64,000 bases of DNA from Loxodes magnus (lineage: Eukaryota > Ciliophora > Karyorelictea > Loxodida > Loxodidae), in NCBI GenBank assembly GCA_946699065.1, contig CAMPDV010001035.1, positions 1-64,000 of the forward strand. Reading direction: 5' to 3'. Shown piece by piece: positions 49,901 to 62,099 of this stretch; position 1 is the first letter of the stretch; each line of letters starts with the position of its first letter. The notes under the pieces are model-generated. The model worked only from the letters and a program-made list of their open reading frames with translations, made no database searches and was not told the DNA's origin. The position numbers and the translations under genes are program-made.

Positions 49901-52608
49901 GAATAGGCTGATTATAAAAATCTGAGAATTAGAGAATTTTTTAGCATTTTTAACATTTTTAATTTTTTATAGTTTTTGTTGAATTTCTTTATTTAAAAAG
50001 TCAATCGATGCTATATTAATAAAATTTTTATTCTTTAATATTTATCTTAATCACAAATATTGTTAAATATAAAATTTTAAATTATTATTTTTTTAATTTT
50101 TTTAATTAATTAATTTATACTTTATTTTTTTCTTTTAGTAATATTTTTAAATAATTTAATAAAACTGATAGTATCAATTAAATAATTAGTAAATTTTATA
50201 TTCATTTTTTATAGAAAAATTTAATTTCTTAAGTTTTCCTTATAATTTTTAATTTAACTTTTAAAAATATTTTACTACGTTTGTAAGTTAAAATATAGAT
50301 TACATAATTTATTATATGTTTTATCTAAACATTAATAAAATATTTAAATATTTATTTATAATATCATTTAGAATTATATATTTTCTTAATATTTTTTAAA
50401 TTATATTTAATTAATTATTTTGTATTTACTTTGGTTTTTTATAAAATATTAAGAGATTTTATAATAAATTATTTTAAATATTTATTAAACATAAAGAAAA
50501 ATATTAATTTTCCTTATTTTAATTTAAAATATTATTCTTCATTAATAAGAAATGCAATCACAGTTTTATTAAATATTTTATCTAGAGGATAAGAAAATTT
50601 CTTATTAGTCTCTAATTAAACCTATCTTTAACTAGTTAAAGTACTTAGAATATTTGCTGTACAGTTAAAGTAAAAAGGAATTTTCTTTTAAGTTTTTATG
50701 AATTAATATTACTAAATGAGTTAGTAAAGGAGGCTATAAAATATTAAACACTTAATTTAAAGATAAATAGAGGATTTTAGATATGTAAATAATTGACTCT
50801 ATAGAAGATTTAAGCTAGCTTTTCTTTATTTAATTATATAAAAGAATAATGTTTTCTTTTGATTATTTATTTTAGTACATATAATTACCTAAATGTTTAG
50901 AACTAGTATCATTAATACTTTAAATTTAATATATTCTTATACTCAGAAAAATTTTTAAACTTAGATAAATTAAGACTAAATATTTTACAAAATGTATCTT
51001 TTTGTCAGTTATCCAAACGAAAGTTTATTACAAAAGATAGTTAATAAAAAGGATATATATAAATATAATTTAAATTTAGGAAAATTATAAATAATCTAAA
51101 ATTAAAACTTATTTTAATGCCTAAGTTTCAAATAATTCTATAATTATCTATATTTCTTTTTAGGTTTAAATCTTTTGTAATGTATAATTAATAAATGAGG
51201 ATATGCTATAAAGCAAAACATGAAGAATTGTTGATTAGGAATAATAAGATATAGAATAATAGTAGGCTAATAAAATGTATTAAGAGTACATAATAATCTT
51301 TTAGATTAGTTTTAAATAACTTATATTAGCTAATCTAATACTTATATTATCTAATACTTATTGCAAAGAAGGATATTATGTTAAGTTTACTCTTTCTATT
51401 AATTCAGAAAATAATAATAGAAGATAGTAAAAATATGCTTTCTTTCATAAAAAACTTATAATTTTCTTAATAGCAAACAAGTTATTTTAATAAAGAGAGT
51501 ATTAATAGTGTTAGCAATATAATATAGATTTGTATAGAATAATAGAATTAAGCTTTTATCTTTAAATAATCTAGAATAATTTAGGTATTATTAATTTGAA
51601 ATAATAATTCTAATAATAACATAAATAATAAATATAATATTAGTTTGCTATAAAAAGAGAAAGTTATCCAAATATATTAATTATAACTAATCTAATATCT
51701 AAATTAAAGAGAAATTAATTAATAACTAATAAAGCTAAAAGGATAAAATATTAAGTATTTAATAGACATAATTAAACATATTAAAGCTTATTTTAATAAT
51801 AAAATTAAATATTACTATTTAATAATTGTAAGATTAAATTAATGATACACCATTTATAGTTAGTTTAAATATTTACTTTCTACTACTTATATTTATTACA
51901 TTTATATATTTTGCTTAGAATCGACACTAAGATAAATTATATTAGTTTATTATTTTAAGAAAGACCTTTATAAATAAAAAGTTTTAATGAAATAGTAGTA
52001 AGAAAGTGGACGATTAAAAGAGTTTATCTTATAAATTCTAAAAATACTTTTTTTTTAATAATTTGATGTTTTTTAATATTTATTTAAGCTAATTAATAAA
52101 AAACTTATTTTATTTCATTTCTTTTAATTAGTAAAAAGCTTAAATAAATAATTTTTTTGATTAAATGTAAGTGAAAAACAACAATTAATAATAGTAAAAT
52201 CTAAAAGAATTGTAATATTTTATTTATCATTTAAAGGGTCTACAACGAAATAAGGTTTTCTTATTAAAAGTCTTTGATTTAAAACACAAATAAGTTGTAA
52301 TTAAATGCATATTAAAGTTATTATAATAAGGATATAATTCTTCATTATAAACTTTTGATATAATAATTTATCCTTTTATTTAAAAGTAAAAAAAATAAAA
52401 TAATTAAAATTGTAAAAGTTTGTACACTATTAGTTTAATATCTTGTCTTGCTTTAAGACAAAAATAGAAAAATCAATGTTTAAGAAATGAGATATTTATA
52501 AGTATGCTTAATAAATAATTAAATTGTTTAATTGTATTGAAATTAAGTAAGTAAAATTCATTGAGTTATTTTATTTAAATATTTATTGAAGTAAGTTATA
52601 AAATTAAA
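46967..52608. other. Long AT-rich block without recognised genes
   Basis: About 5.6 kb. From 47400 to 50600 the sequence is extremely AT-rich with balanced strands. From 50600 to 52600 it resembles the intergenic sequence seen elsewhere. No coding frame, RNA gene or repeat was recognised. Confidence 0.4.
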
Positions 52609-53693
52609 ATGGAGAAAAAAGAAACGGAGAAAAAAGAAAAGCAATTAACTAAAAGTATTTTTAAGAAAACTCTTAAGAGCGAGAAGCCACATTTTAGGGA
52701 AAATATCTCTACTTCATTTTAAGTATGAAATTCTGCCTAACTTATGCTACTAAAAGTTAATAAATAAGATCAGTTATGACCAAAGTAAAGGTATTTCTTT
52801 AATATTTTTTAGACTAAATCCTTACTGGTCACATTTCACGTATTTGGTCGGTAGCCACATCAAATGACCTGAATTGAATTGTATCAGGTTCAGAATATCC
52901 TGAAAATTCCATAAAAATTTGAAATTTCCACAATGGAACTCTCTAAAGAACTATAACAGGACATACTTCTGATGTTTTATCGGTAGTAATCTCCTCAGAC
53001 TCTAGCTACATTGTATCAGCATCTGGTGACTAAACCATAAAGATCTGAAACTTATAGACTGGTGCTCTCATAAGAACTTTAACAGGGCATACTTCCTCAG
53101 TTTACTCGGTAGTAATCTCTCTAGACTCTAGCTATATAGTATCAGGATCTAGAGATAAAACTATAAAGATCTGAAATTTCCAAAATGGTGATCTCGAAAG
53201 AACTTTGTCGGGACATACTGACTGAATTTGATTGGTAGTACTCTCCTATGACTCTAAATATATTATATCGGGATCTGGTGATACAACTATAAAGATTTGG
53301 GATTTCTAGACTGGTCAGCTTGTGCGAAATCTTACTGGGCATTCAGGTTCTGTTTTATCGGTAAAAGTGTCTAAGGATAATAGGTATATAATATCAGGTT
53401 CTGGTGACACTACTATTAAGATATGGGACTTCTCTTCTGGTTAGTGTATTCGTACTCTTTAAGGTCATACAGGTGCTGTATTAAGTATACAGTTAAGTGT
53501 TGATTAAAGTGTTATCTTTTCTGGTTCTTTCGATAAAACAATCAAGATATGGAACTTTGATAAGGATGAGTGTATATAGACTTTAAAAGGGCATAAATAT
53601 GGAATAAATTCTATAGCATTGAGTGTTGATAATAGATGGTTGGTATCGGGAGGATTTGACAGGACAATTAGAAAGTGGAGAGTTTCGAGTTGA
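52609..53693 (+). CDS. Seven-repeat WD40 beta-propeller protein
   Basis: ATG 52609 opens MEKKETEKKEKQLTKS. After ~70 residues seven WD repeats follow (about 52818-53690), each with GH, SGS/SAS and the IKIWNF-type W-D position: GHISRIW, GHTSDVL, GHTSSVY, GHTDWIW, GHSGSVL, GHTGAVL, GHKYGIN. Seven repeats make a closed propeller. In-frame TGA stands exactly at Trp positions: 52875, 52920, 53046, 53172, 53223 and 53229. The last three repeats use TGG only, and TGA at 53691-53693 is the likely stop. TAA/TAG are Gln throughout (DQT, LQTG, FQTG). The N-terminal frame joins the WD frame after one change before 52821. It is probably a scaffold; it could also be the C-terminal part of a longer NACHT-WD type protein. 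Confidence 0.85.
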
Positions 53694-56519
53694 GTAACTT
53701 GCTATTTGACTTAATTAAATTTTACGATTAAATATAAGATATTGGTAATGCATTTAAATGAATGCTTAATGATAACTATGCTTTTGTTTTATGAAGTGTT
53801 TGTTTTTTATTTATTAAAAAATTGTATATTCTTAAATGTTGTGGCTTAGAAAAAGGTTGAGTAATATAGGTTATAGAAATTAGTGAGATATGTTGATTTA
53901 AAGTGGTAATGTTTAAAAATATTTAAAATATAATTTTGGTAAATGAAGACATGAAATAAGTTTAAGTTTAATTTTATTTAATTTTATTGATTTATTTTTA
54001 GATTTTGTAAAAATTTCAAGTTAAGTATAAATTTTAATATTTTTTTGTGAAGTAGTTAAAATATTATTTATAAGGTTAAAGTTACTTTATAATTTTGATT
54101 ATTAATTAAAAAATTTAATTAAGTATTTTATTTATTTTATTTTAAATTAAATTTTATTTTTTATTATTAATTATTATTAATTATTATTAATTATTTATTT
54201 ATTATTCTTATAAAATTTTAATATTTAAGTTTAATATTTTATGTTTACGATTGGAAAATAAAATTTTCTGATGGTAAGTTTTTATTTTTCAGGTTTAGAG
54301 CTTAAATTTCATGAAAACAAAAAATTTGTTTTTTGGCTCAGCGTTTTATATTACCAAAGATTTCTGGGACGGAATAAATTTTTTGATTTCGGGATAAAAA
54401 ATTTAAAAATTGGAATAAATTTTCAAGAAAAAATTCCAAATATAAAAGATTTTTGAGAAAAAAATAGGAATAAAAATTTTTTTTTATTAAATAGAATTTG
54501 GAAATCTTTTTTGATGAAATGGTATTTTGTAAAAATAAAAACATTTTTTTGTTAGGAAAATTTTTTGATTTGAAGAATTTTTAACAAAATTGTTTTGTTT
54601 TGATTTAAAAATATATTTTTGATAAGGTAAATTATTTTTGAATTATAAAATAATTTATTGTTTATGCTTTGGAAAAAATAAAATTTTTGAATTTGAACTT
54701 CTTTTCGAGTAAATGAAAAAATTCGCTTTAAAAATTTTTAATGCTATAAAAATTTACTTAAATGAAAAGGATCTCAAGAAAAAATGAAATATAATTAAAT
54801 AAACCATGAAATCGTGAAAAAATTATCCTTTTTTCTCTCTGGGTTATACGCTTCAAAAGATTTTTGGAATAGATAAATCTTTTTCTTAAAAGGATAGAAT
54901 TTTAAAAGATTTGAAAAGTTTTTTAAATTACTTTTAAGAAGTAAAGATAAAAAAATAAATGACAATTTTAGGAAGAAACAAAATCAGTAAAAAAAATTTT
55001 CTATAAGAGGGCTTAAAACTACCTTTTTAATATATATTGCGAATTTTTTAAAATAACTAATCAAAAAGAACTAAAAAATCTCTTTATAAAAATATGATCA
55101 ATCAAATAGAAAAAATGAGGTTCAATACATCTGTAATAATAAATTTTAGGCCAATTTACAAAGAATCTAAAAAAAGTAATTAAACAAGGATCTAAATAAT
55201 ATATCTAACCTAACTATATAAAATATAGAAACAAAAATTTATTAATCAAGTTTAAAAATATTCTGCTTTATTATAATAATTAGAAAAACATTAAAAATCG
55301 AAAAGATGAGTAAAAGAGTTTTGAAAAGAGCTTACTACGATTAATTATCTGTTTTTATTTTGCGAAAAGATGTTAATTTAGAAGAGAAAAATTAGTTTTT
55401 AAGAAAAATTGCTATATTAAGTATTTTTTCTCTTAAAATTTTTTCTCATTTCGTAATATTAAAATGAATAGCTTTAAAGATAAGCTTTCTGATTTTAAGC
55501 AACTTGAATATATCTATTATGTATATAGAAAATTTATTTTATTTATTAATCTTAAAATTTGAATTTCTAATGAAGCTATTTTATTAAAGTTGAAAACTTT
55601 TAAAAAAAATTGAATAATTGTTTATCATTAAGAAACATTTGTTAGTAAGCTTTATAAATAATTTGAATATATGCAAAATTATAAAAATCTTCACTTTCTT
55701 GTAAATTATCTTATATTTCCATCTAAAATAAGAATAAAATTATATTCTAATATTAAATAATACGAATTACCAAAATGAAAGTGTAAATAATTAAGAAATC
55801 AATATAGTTTTCATTATATCAAAAAAGGCTAAAAGAAAAACTTTAATCTTTTGTATTAATTAAAATAATATACAAAGTGTAGTTTAATAACTATTATAAT
55901 TATATCTATAAAAAATGGCAAATATTTCGTACAATATAAAAAGAAACATATATAGCATAACAAAAAGCAAAGTTTCTACTAAGCCGATAATGCTAATAGC
56001 CCACAATTTCATAAATAACCTTAATAATGAGCATTTTTTGTTTTATTCTAAATTATTAGAAAACTAAATTATAATTTATAATTTCATATTCCTTTAATAA
56101 ATGTTTGATTTATTATATAATATAGTATTTTTTAATTTAAATACTAAATATTCTTAAACATAAAAAAATTTAAAGTGGTTTAATAAATATGATTTTTAAA
56201 AGATTAAGCACTTATTTTAATTTAAAATATCTTATTAAGAAATTAAATTAAAATGCTTTAATATTCATTTTCTAATTAAATAGTCATTATTTTTTGCTTA
56301 TTTATCTATTTGGTTGATATTTTAAAGATTGTAATTATATTTATTCATAAAGTATGATATCAACTGAAAATTGCTAGATATTTAAAGATAAAAACTTAAT
56401 TCTTAAAACAATTCTTTTATAAGATAAAAAGTATTAAGATGATATTATAGTTCAAAAAGAAAATTTTTTCCTGCAAATTGATTTATTAAAAAACTTAATT
56501 TTATGTGAGATTAATTGAA
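53694..56519. other. AT-rich block with an inverted copy of the 32-kb repeat core
   Basis: Apart from the core copy at 54330-54395, listed separately, only AT-rich sequence with long A and T runs is seen. A second, much weaker match may lie near 54840-54890. Confidence 0.4.
54330..54395 (-). repeat. Inverted copy of the conserved core of the 32-kb tandem repeat
   Basis: GGCTCAGCGTTTTATATTAC then CAAAGATTTCTGGGACGGAAT is the reverse complement, with about eight changes, of the core found three times at 32.1-33.05 kb. It lies 0.6 kb past the WD40 gene. Confidence 0.75.
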
Positions 56520-59431
56520 GATGAGCAAGAATTTGAGGAAATATAAAATAAATAGGTTATAAGATGCAATATATCATCAAAAATATTAAGAATCTTTCCT
56601 GCAAACTTATCTAGAGTTCTTTTAGATAGATTAAGATAATCTTGAAGTTTAATATAAATTTATCAAAAATAACATCTAATACAATGCTGATTAAACATTA
56701 TGATCCTTTATTCCAGACTCAAGTTATAACAAATTTCCTCGAGATCTTACTAAGAAATATGAAGGTTTAAAAGGGCTAACTCAGTATATAAAGAAGCATG
56801 CATTATATCTGGAAGAATAAAATAATAAGTAATTAATCTTCATGAAACAGCGAAACGACTTTGGAAAGACTTCAAGTCTAATTAGTGAAAGTTTAAAAAA
56901 ATAAAGCAAAAAGAAATTTTTGCTTCAAAATGGAGATGCTAAAGAAATATTTTCATATACTAAGAAAATTAAAAAGCCTAAAATAATAAATTAAATGAAC
57001 TTTGATTAAGAAATCAAAAGAAAATCCGATGATCCATGGAAAAATTGTACTTTTAACAAACATTCTAATCTAATTAAATAATATAATTCTCAGTAATTAA
57101 AAAATAGATAAAATATAAGATAGTATTTAGGAAATTAAAGATTATCAACTCTCATATTTATTAGGATTTTATCTTTTTACCATACAAGAAATACAAGAAA
57201 TTATAAATGAAATTACGAATGGAAAAGCAGCTGTTTCAGCTTGAATAAAAGGTGAACTACTGAAATATGGTGGATAATATTTGTTAATAATTCTTCACTA
57301 TTTTCTGAATAATATGTTAAGATTTGGAAAAATCTCTTAGGAATTATATGCATTGGTAAAATTCCAATATTTAAAAAAGGAAATAAAGATGACTGGAAAA
57401 ACTGACTACCTATTTCTCTTATTAATATTATTATAGAACTATATGATAAAGCTTTAACAAAAAAACTATACAATCTGATTTATTAGATAAATTTGATTCA
57501 CCCTACATAAATGGGATTTATGAAAATTAGATAAACAACTTAATAAATTTGAATAATATAACAAATAATTGATAACTATCGGAAACGTGCTAAAGGTAAG
57601 CATTTTTACATAAACTCAATTAAAGATCAATGTTATCAAATCTGAATGCATCTAAATTTGAAAGAACATTATAAATAATAAAATTTAAATTTATGATTAG
57701 ATAATTAACCAATTATTTAAAAGGAAAAAGTATCATATTTAGATGTAATGCTACATTAGAAGAAGAATTTTAATCCTCATTGTAAAGAAGTCGCGTTCAA
57801 GTATTTAGCTGCAATAAAAAAAACTGTTTTTTAACTAATTAGATATAAGAATGTGATTTCTTGGCATTTTAGAACTTTATGCAGACTTTTTACATTACCT
57901 AAAGCAGAATATGGAGAGAACTAGTACCATGGTGTATTCAGAAAGGAATAACTGGAGTTTTGAATAGAATTGAATCAAGTATGAGGATGATTTAAAGAAA
58001 AGCATTTTAAGCAGCAACTCCAAAATCAACAAGTTATATTTCATAGATTTAAACTGGTTATCTTTCAAACACATTATGGCAATAAAGTTTTTTAAACTCT
58101 ATTATAAAATTAAATAAGAAAGTATTGATTTTCCAACATCGACAATAGACTCTCTTTTCATTACCAACTGAAAAATTTGATTTCAATGCTATGACCAAAT
58201 TTAGCAATTATCAGACCTCTATAGTATCGAACTGTAGAATTCCAAGATTAGTACAAATTAAAAAATGTTTACTAAATATAAAAGAGACAAAATACAATAA
58301 TATTTCTATAATACAGCTACTCAAAAGTTTAAGAGAATGAAAAAAGTTAAAATATATACTGAACAATTTCGTATCTTAACCAATTTCTAGTAATTACTTA
58401 CACTAAATTGAACAAATAATTTAGACAAGAAATTATCAGTATATATAAACTAGAACCCAATCTTATAATCCCCGAAAAGATCTTTAAGATCGTCATTATC
58501 CTATTGATAAACCCTACTGTAAGTATGGAGAGTATGATAAAATTGATCACATTTTTAGATGTATATACTATTCTAATATAAGAGATTGAGAATTATGACT
58601 AAGACGCTTTATATTATATGATTAAATACTTATAAAATTCTTTCCAAAGTCTTATTTGGGATATTTAGATTTATAAATAAAAATTATTCACAAGAAATTT
58701 ATATCAAGAAGATTAGAATTATTAGAAATGGAAAAGGCAAAAAGGTTGAAATAAAAGATGAGACTATAACAAGAGTAATTAAAAATTGATGAGTTCAATA
58801 TTATATTAAAAAACATTAAAAACATTTACTAATGTCTATAATTGAAGGAAGCAATTCATGCAGTTATAGATGTAAAAAAACTCTTTTAATTTAAAATTTA
58901 AATAAATAGTTTCATACAATAACTCTATTATTAAATTTAAATATTATTACTAAATAGCTTTAATTTATACCATTTATTTTATAAATAAATATTAAAATTT
59001 AGGTTCTAAAAACTAATTAAATTGCTAATCAAGCCATTTAAAGAGCTCTTTATTTAACTATAATTAATAAAACATAGATAATATAAAGGAAGAAATATTT
59101 TAAAGGAGTTTACGTTCTAAGTAAGCAAAAGGAAACTTTAGCTTTATTACTTTAATAATATAAAATTCTAAATGATAGCAAAATATAGTTTAAAATAATC
59201 CTTTATAATAGTAAGATATTAATATTAAAAATACTATATCAAAAATATAAAATAATTCAATAATTATATGCTTAGCTAGAATTAATTATCTTTGTATCAA
59301 TTTAAAACCAATAAAGGGGATGCTTTTCATAATTTTGATAAGAGTTTTAAATAATAAGTCATAATAATAAACTATAAGAGTTTAAATATTGAGACATAAT
59401 TATATAATTATTGGCATTTAACCATGCAAAT
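56520..59431 (+). mobile_element. 5'-truncated non-LTR retrotransposon (LINE)
   Basis: The element begins inside ORF2, in the linker between endonuclease and reverse transcriptase: RKYKINRLQDAI and YQESFLQTYLEFFQIDQDN match the minus-strand LINE at 62.1-62.4 kb. It then has the reverse transcriptase, the C-terminal zinc motif and a ~550-bp 3' UTR shared with 26735-28132. It ends at AAATTACGCTA (59431), directly against a minus-strand LINE fragment. No endonuclease is present, so it is a dead 5'-truncated copy. Confidence 0.8.
56530..58890 (+). pseudogene. LINE ORF2 fragment: linker, reverse transcriptase, C-terminal zinc motif
   Basis: The reverse transcriptase fingers read IPIFKKGNKDDWKNWLPISL then INIIIELYDKALTKKLYNLI and HPTQMGFMKIRQTTQQI (about 57360-57550), with TGA as Trp in KNW. 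These match the LINE pattern I.P.FKKG...NYRPISL...Q.GF. I could not find the palm YxDD box, so part of the catalytic core seems lost. The C-terminus has TRTQSYNPRKDLQDRHYPID then KPYCKYGEYDKIDHIFRC (about 58450-58565), a C...H...C motif typical of LINE ORF2 ends. It closes with RRLELLEMEKAKRLKQK. Frame changes occur near 57350 and later. Confidence 0.75.
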
Positions 59432-59439
59432 TACGCTAA

Positions 59440-60240
59440 ATTTAAAAGTTTGTATATTTCATTCATGGTTCTTTTTTACTCTATCTTGATAAAGAATTTT
59501 TTAGCTCATTAAATCTGTTTATGGGTTTTTAATATAATCTATTTTTCTCTTCACTCTAGTTCTTAATAATCAATGGTCTTCTAAATATTATTGATGAAAT
59601 ATTTTTATGTACTTATCTAATTTAATTATCTTATCTTTTGTAAGCTATTTATTAATATAGTTTTAGCCATATAAAACAAGTTTTTTACATTATTTTCATT
59701 AATTATTTTAAGTTTATTAAAAAAATTTTAAATATTTGTAAAAAGATTACACTTGAAAATGTACTCAAATGTATCAAATTCCTATCTACTTAAGCAAAGT
59801 TTATTAAATTGAATTTGATATATCGATGATTCAGTTCATATTTAAAATTATAAGTATAAGTAATTAGTTTTTAGATTGAAATAGTTTCTTAAATTAGATG
59901 TCTATTGTATTTAGCGTATATTATTAAAGAGTAAACGTTTTATATATTTTTGATTAAATCAGCAAATCTTTTTGCTGTTGATATGACTTTATTTCTTTAA
60001 AGGCAATCTTAGGATAAACATTTTTATTTAAATATTGCTATGCTTATTAAACTCTTTGAAATCATCAATTATAATAACTATTTGCAAATATTCATAAGTA
60101 AGCAAGGTTTCGATTATCTTGACAATTCTTAATTTTTAATAAATAGATATCTTACTTCAGATTTATTTCTTTGCTCTGATTTTGAGAATAAAGATTAAAT
60201 TGTGTAATTTTTATCTTTTTATTAAGTAGAATTATTTTTG
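59440..60240 (-). mobile_element. LINE ORF2 C-terminal fragment
   Basis: The minus strand reads TISIQKLITYTYNFKYELNH (about 59860), parallel to IISIYKLRTQSYNFRKDLQD in the neighbouring LINE, then CLSRQEFDTFEYIFKC (about 59770), the same C-terminal zinc motif. Upstream, LRIVKIIETLLTYEYLQIV fits the part just after the reverse transcriptase. It abuts the plus-strand LINE tail to tail. Confidence 0.65.
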
Positions 60241-61302
60241 TTAAATTGGAGCTAGCATTGCTGATATTATAATGAAAGGTAAAAATAAACTATTATTCCC
60301 AACACTAGTGCAATATTTAATGAGTTATAGATAGCTAATCTAAATCTTTCTCTTACACATGTTGTTCTTAAATTTAAATTTAACTAAAAGAGTCTTGAGA
60401 CATATTTTCATTGTTGGAATTACTTCCTTCAATTAAAGATGTTATAATGTTTTTTAAAAGTTTTTCAACTCAAACACTTTCTAATTCATCTTCTTCTTCA
60501 GCTTTATTATCTTCGTTATCAGTTTATTCATTCTAATCTTACACTTGCTCATCTTTTTCTTCTTGTTCTTCTTTTCCTTCCTTATTTTCATTATTCTCTT
60601 CATCTTTATCTTGCTCTTTCGCTTCTTTACCCTTAGTCTCAGAACTTTCTTATTATAAGTTTTTTTCTAATTCGAATAATTCTAATCTCCTTTTAAGTAA
60701 CATCCTATGGAAAATTTTAATTTACATATCAATGTATTCTAATTTGTTTTTTGGAAATTAATTGATATAATTTGGTCATAGGTTATTAATTTCTAATGTC
60801 GCATTTTCCAATTTTTGCTATTAACCATTCTCACATATCTATATAGCAATCGCATTCCAGAATATGTTCAAATTAATCAAATCTCCACACATACAATGGG
60901 AATTCTCAACTAAATAATGTCTGTCTTAAAGATCCTTGCGAAAGTTGTAACTTTAGGTTCTGAGTTTGTATATACTAATTATTTCTTTTCGATACTATTT
61001 ATTTAGTTTTGGATAGGTAATTTACGGGAATTATTATGATTATTCTAATTATTCTATAAATAACTTTGCAGTGGGCCTCCTTTTAGTCTTTTAATAGTTA
61101 CTTCATAAAATTAATGTTGAATCTTACTTTCAATATATTTTGTAAAAGTATTAAAGCTACTATTATATTCCTAATTATTAATATCTATTTCGTAACATTC
61201 AGATAGTCTTGTTACTTAATCTCTATATTAATATCCATCTTACAAATTGTTCTTAAAAAGGGAATTACTTATTAATTAATTCTTCCAAACTACGCGTGAG
61301 TT
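60241..61302 (-). pseudogene. LINE ORF2 C-terminal part
   Basis: The minus strand resumes LINE sequence at TATATAAAGAAACTCACG (about 61300), aligning with TATATAAAGAAGCATGC at ~56788 of the plus-strand LINE. It soon jumps to the C-terminal domain: SIYKLRTQSYNFRKDLQDRH, HCMCGDL and HILECDCYID (about 60870-60980). It ends with an acidic tail (KEEQEEKDEQVQDQNEQ) and IEGSNSNNENMSQ. The reverse transcriptase core is missing, so an internal deletion lies near 61200. Confidence 0.7.
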
Positions 61303-62095
61303 TCTTTATATAATAATAATAATTATAATAATTAATTATAATAATTAATTATAGTGATCCCACCTATCAATAAGGTTCGTCACTTTTTAAAGTTTAATAG
61401 TTAAGTTAAAATTTCCATTTCCAGTCTTCTTCTGGGTCTTCTTCTTGAAGCACATATCTATCTGTACTGTGTTCTCCCTTTTTTATTTTCATAATCTTGC
61501 TTCAATCAATCTTCATTCCAAGCATTTGTTCATTTCTTCTTTGTCCTGCTATAATCACGTCTTCTAGAATTTCATGCCCTGCGTACATCTTTCTTCTATA
61601 AATTCTTCCTTCCGCAGTGCAATATAGTTTACTTATGGTTCTTCATAGCTTTAAATTTTCTGCTTTCTGTTTTTATTGGAATTAGAAGCAGTTTCTAACT
61701 TTGTGTCCTGGTCTCTTGCAGTATCAGCATCGCAGTATTTTCCTATAGGGAATATCTTTTATTGCAGGCTGTTTCTCCACATCCATAGGATCATTCCCCT
61801 GTATATTTTGCAAAAATATGCTTTCAGTTAGTTCTGCGAATTAGTCGAATTTTTTCTCTAGCTCTTCTATTTTGTTGTTTCCTGTCTATTTATTTTCATT
61901 TTTAATTTATTCTTATTAATTGTAAATCAGGTGCTCTATTTTTCTTTCTAGTTCTTGAACTGTTCTTAGGAGGTTGAAATTTTCTTATTACAGCAATTGG
62001 AGTGCTTAAAATATATTTTATTGCTCGTAAGATGAATCCTTTTGAGAAGAGGTTTTTTACAAGAAGTTTTCCATTTTTTCGTATAAAATTAACTC
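61303..62095 (-). mobile_element. CCHC retroposon inserted in a LINE ORF2
   Basis: LINE linker sequence runs to about 62100 (AATCAAGTATATAGAG) and resumes at ~61300 (TATATAAAGAAAC). The plus-strand LINE shows these are contiguous in an uninterrupted element (CTCAGTATATAAAGAAGC). Between them sit a complete coiled-coil/CCHC ORF and a tail of ATAATTAATTATTATAATT type followed by ATT repeats (61303-61350). The repeated TATATA-AG-like bases at the joints may be a short target duplication. The 1.0-1.6 kb copy has the same content and tail type. Confidence 0.7.
61367..62074 (-). CDS. Coiled-coil/CCHC zinc-knuckle protein, complete
   Basis: ATG at 62074 opens MENFLQKTSSQKDSSYEQQ and the frame is unbroken for 235 codons to TGA at 61369-61367. 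A coiled coil (LLRTVQELERKIEHLIYNQQ to IEELEKKFDQFAELTESIF) covers residues ~30-100. The zinc knuckle is CWYCKRPGHKVRNC (C-x2-C-x4-H-x4-C), whose Trp is TGA. Two more internal TGA codons fall at plausible Trp (KLWRT, IDWSK). Acidic C-terminus (QEEDPEEDWKWKF). LINE ORF1 proteins share the coiled coil plus nucleic-acid-binding layout. The host LINE carries a different ORF upstream of its endonuclease, so this ORF seems to belong to a separate element. It looks intact. Confidence 0.85.
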
Positions 62096-62099
62096 TATA

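Noticed and set aside
54271-54456. Standard-code plus-strand ORF with ATG and TGA
   Set aside because: It is a reading across the inverted copy of the 32-kb repeat core and flanking A/T runs. It has no protein-like composition beyond chance, and the opposite strand is open as well.
57213-57473. Minus-strand ORF of 86 codons
   Set aside because: It lies opposite the LINE reverse transcriptase, whose plus-strand reading shows the family motifs.
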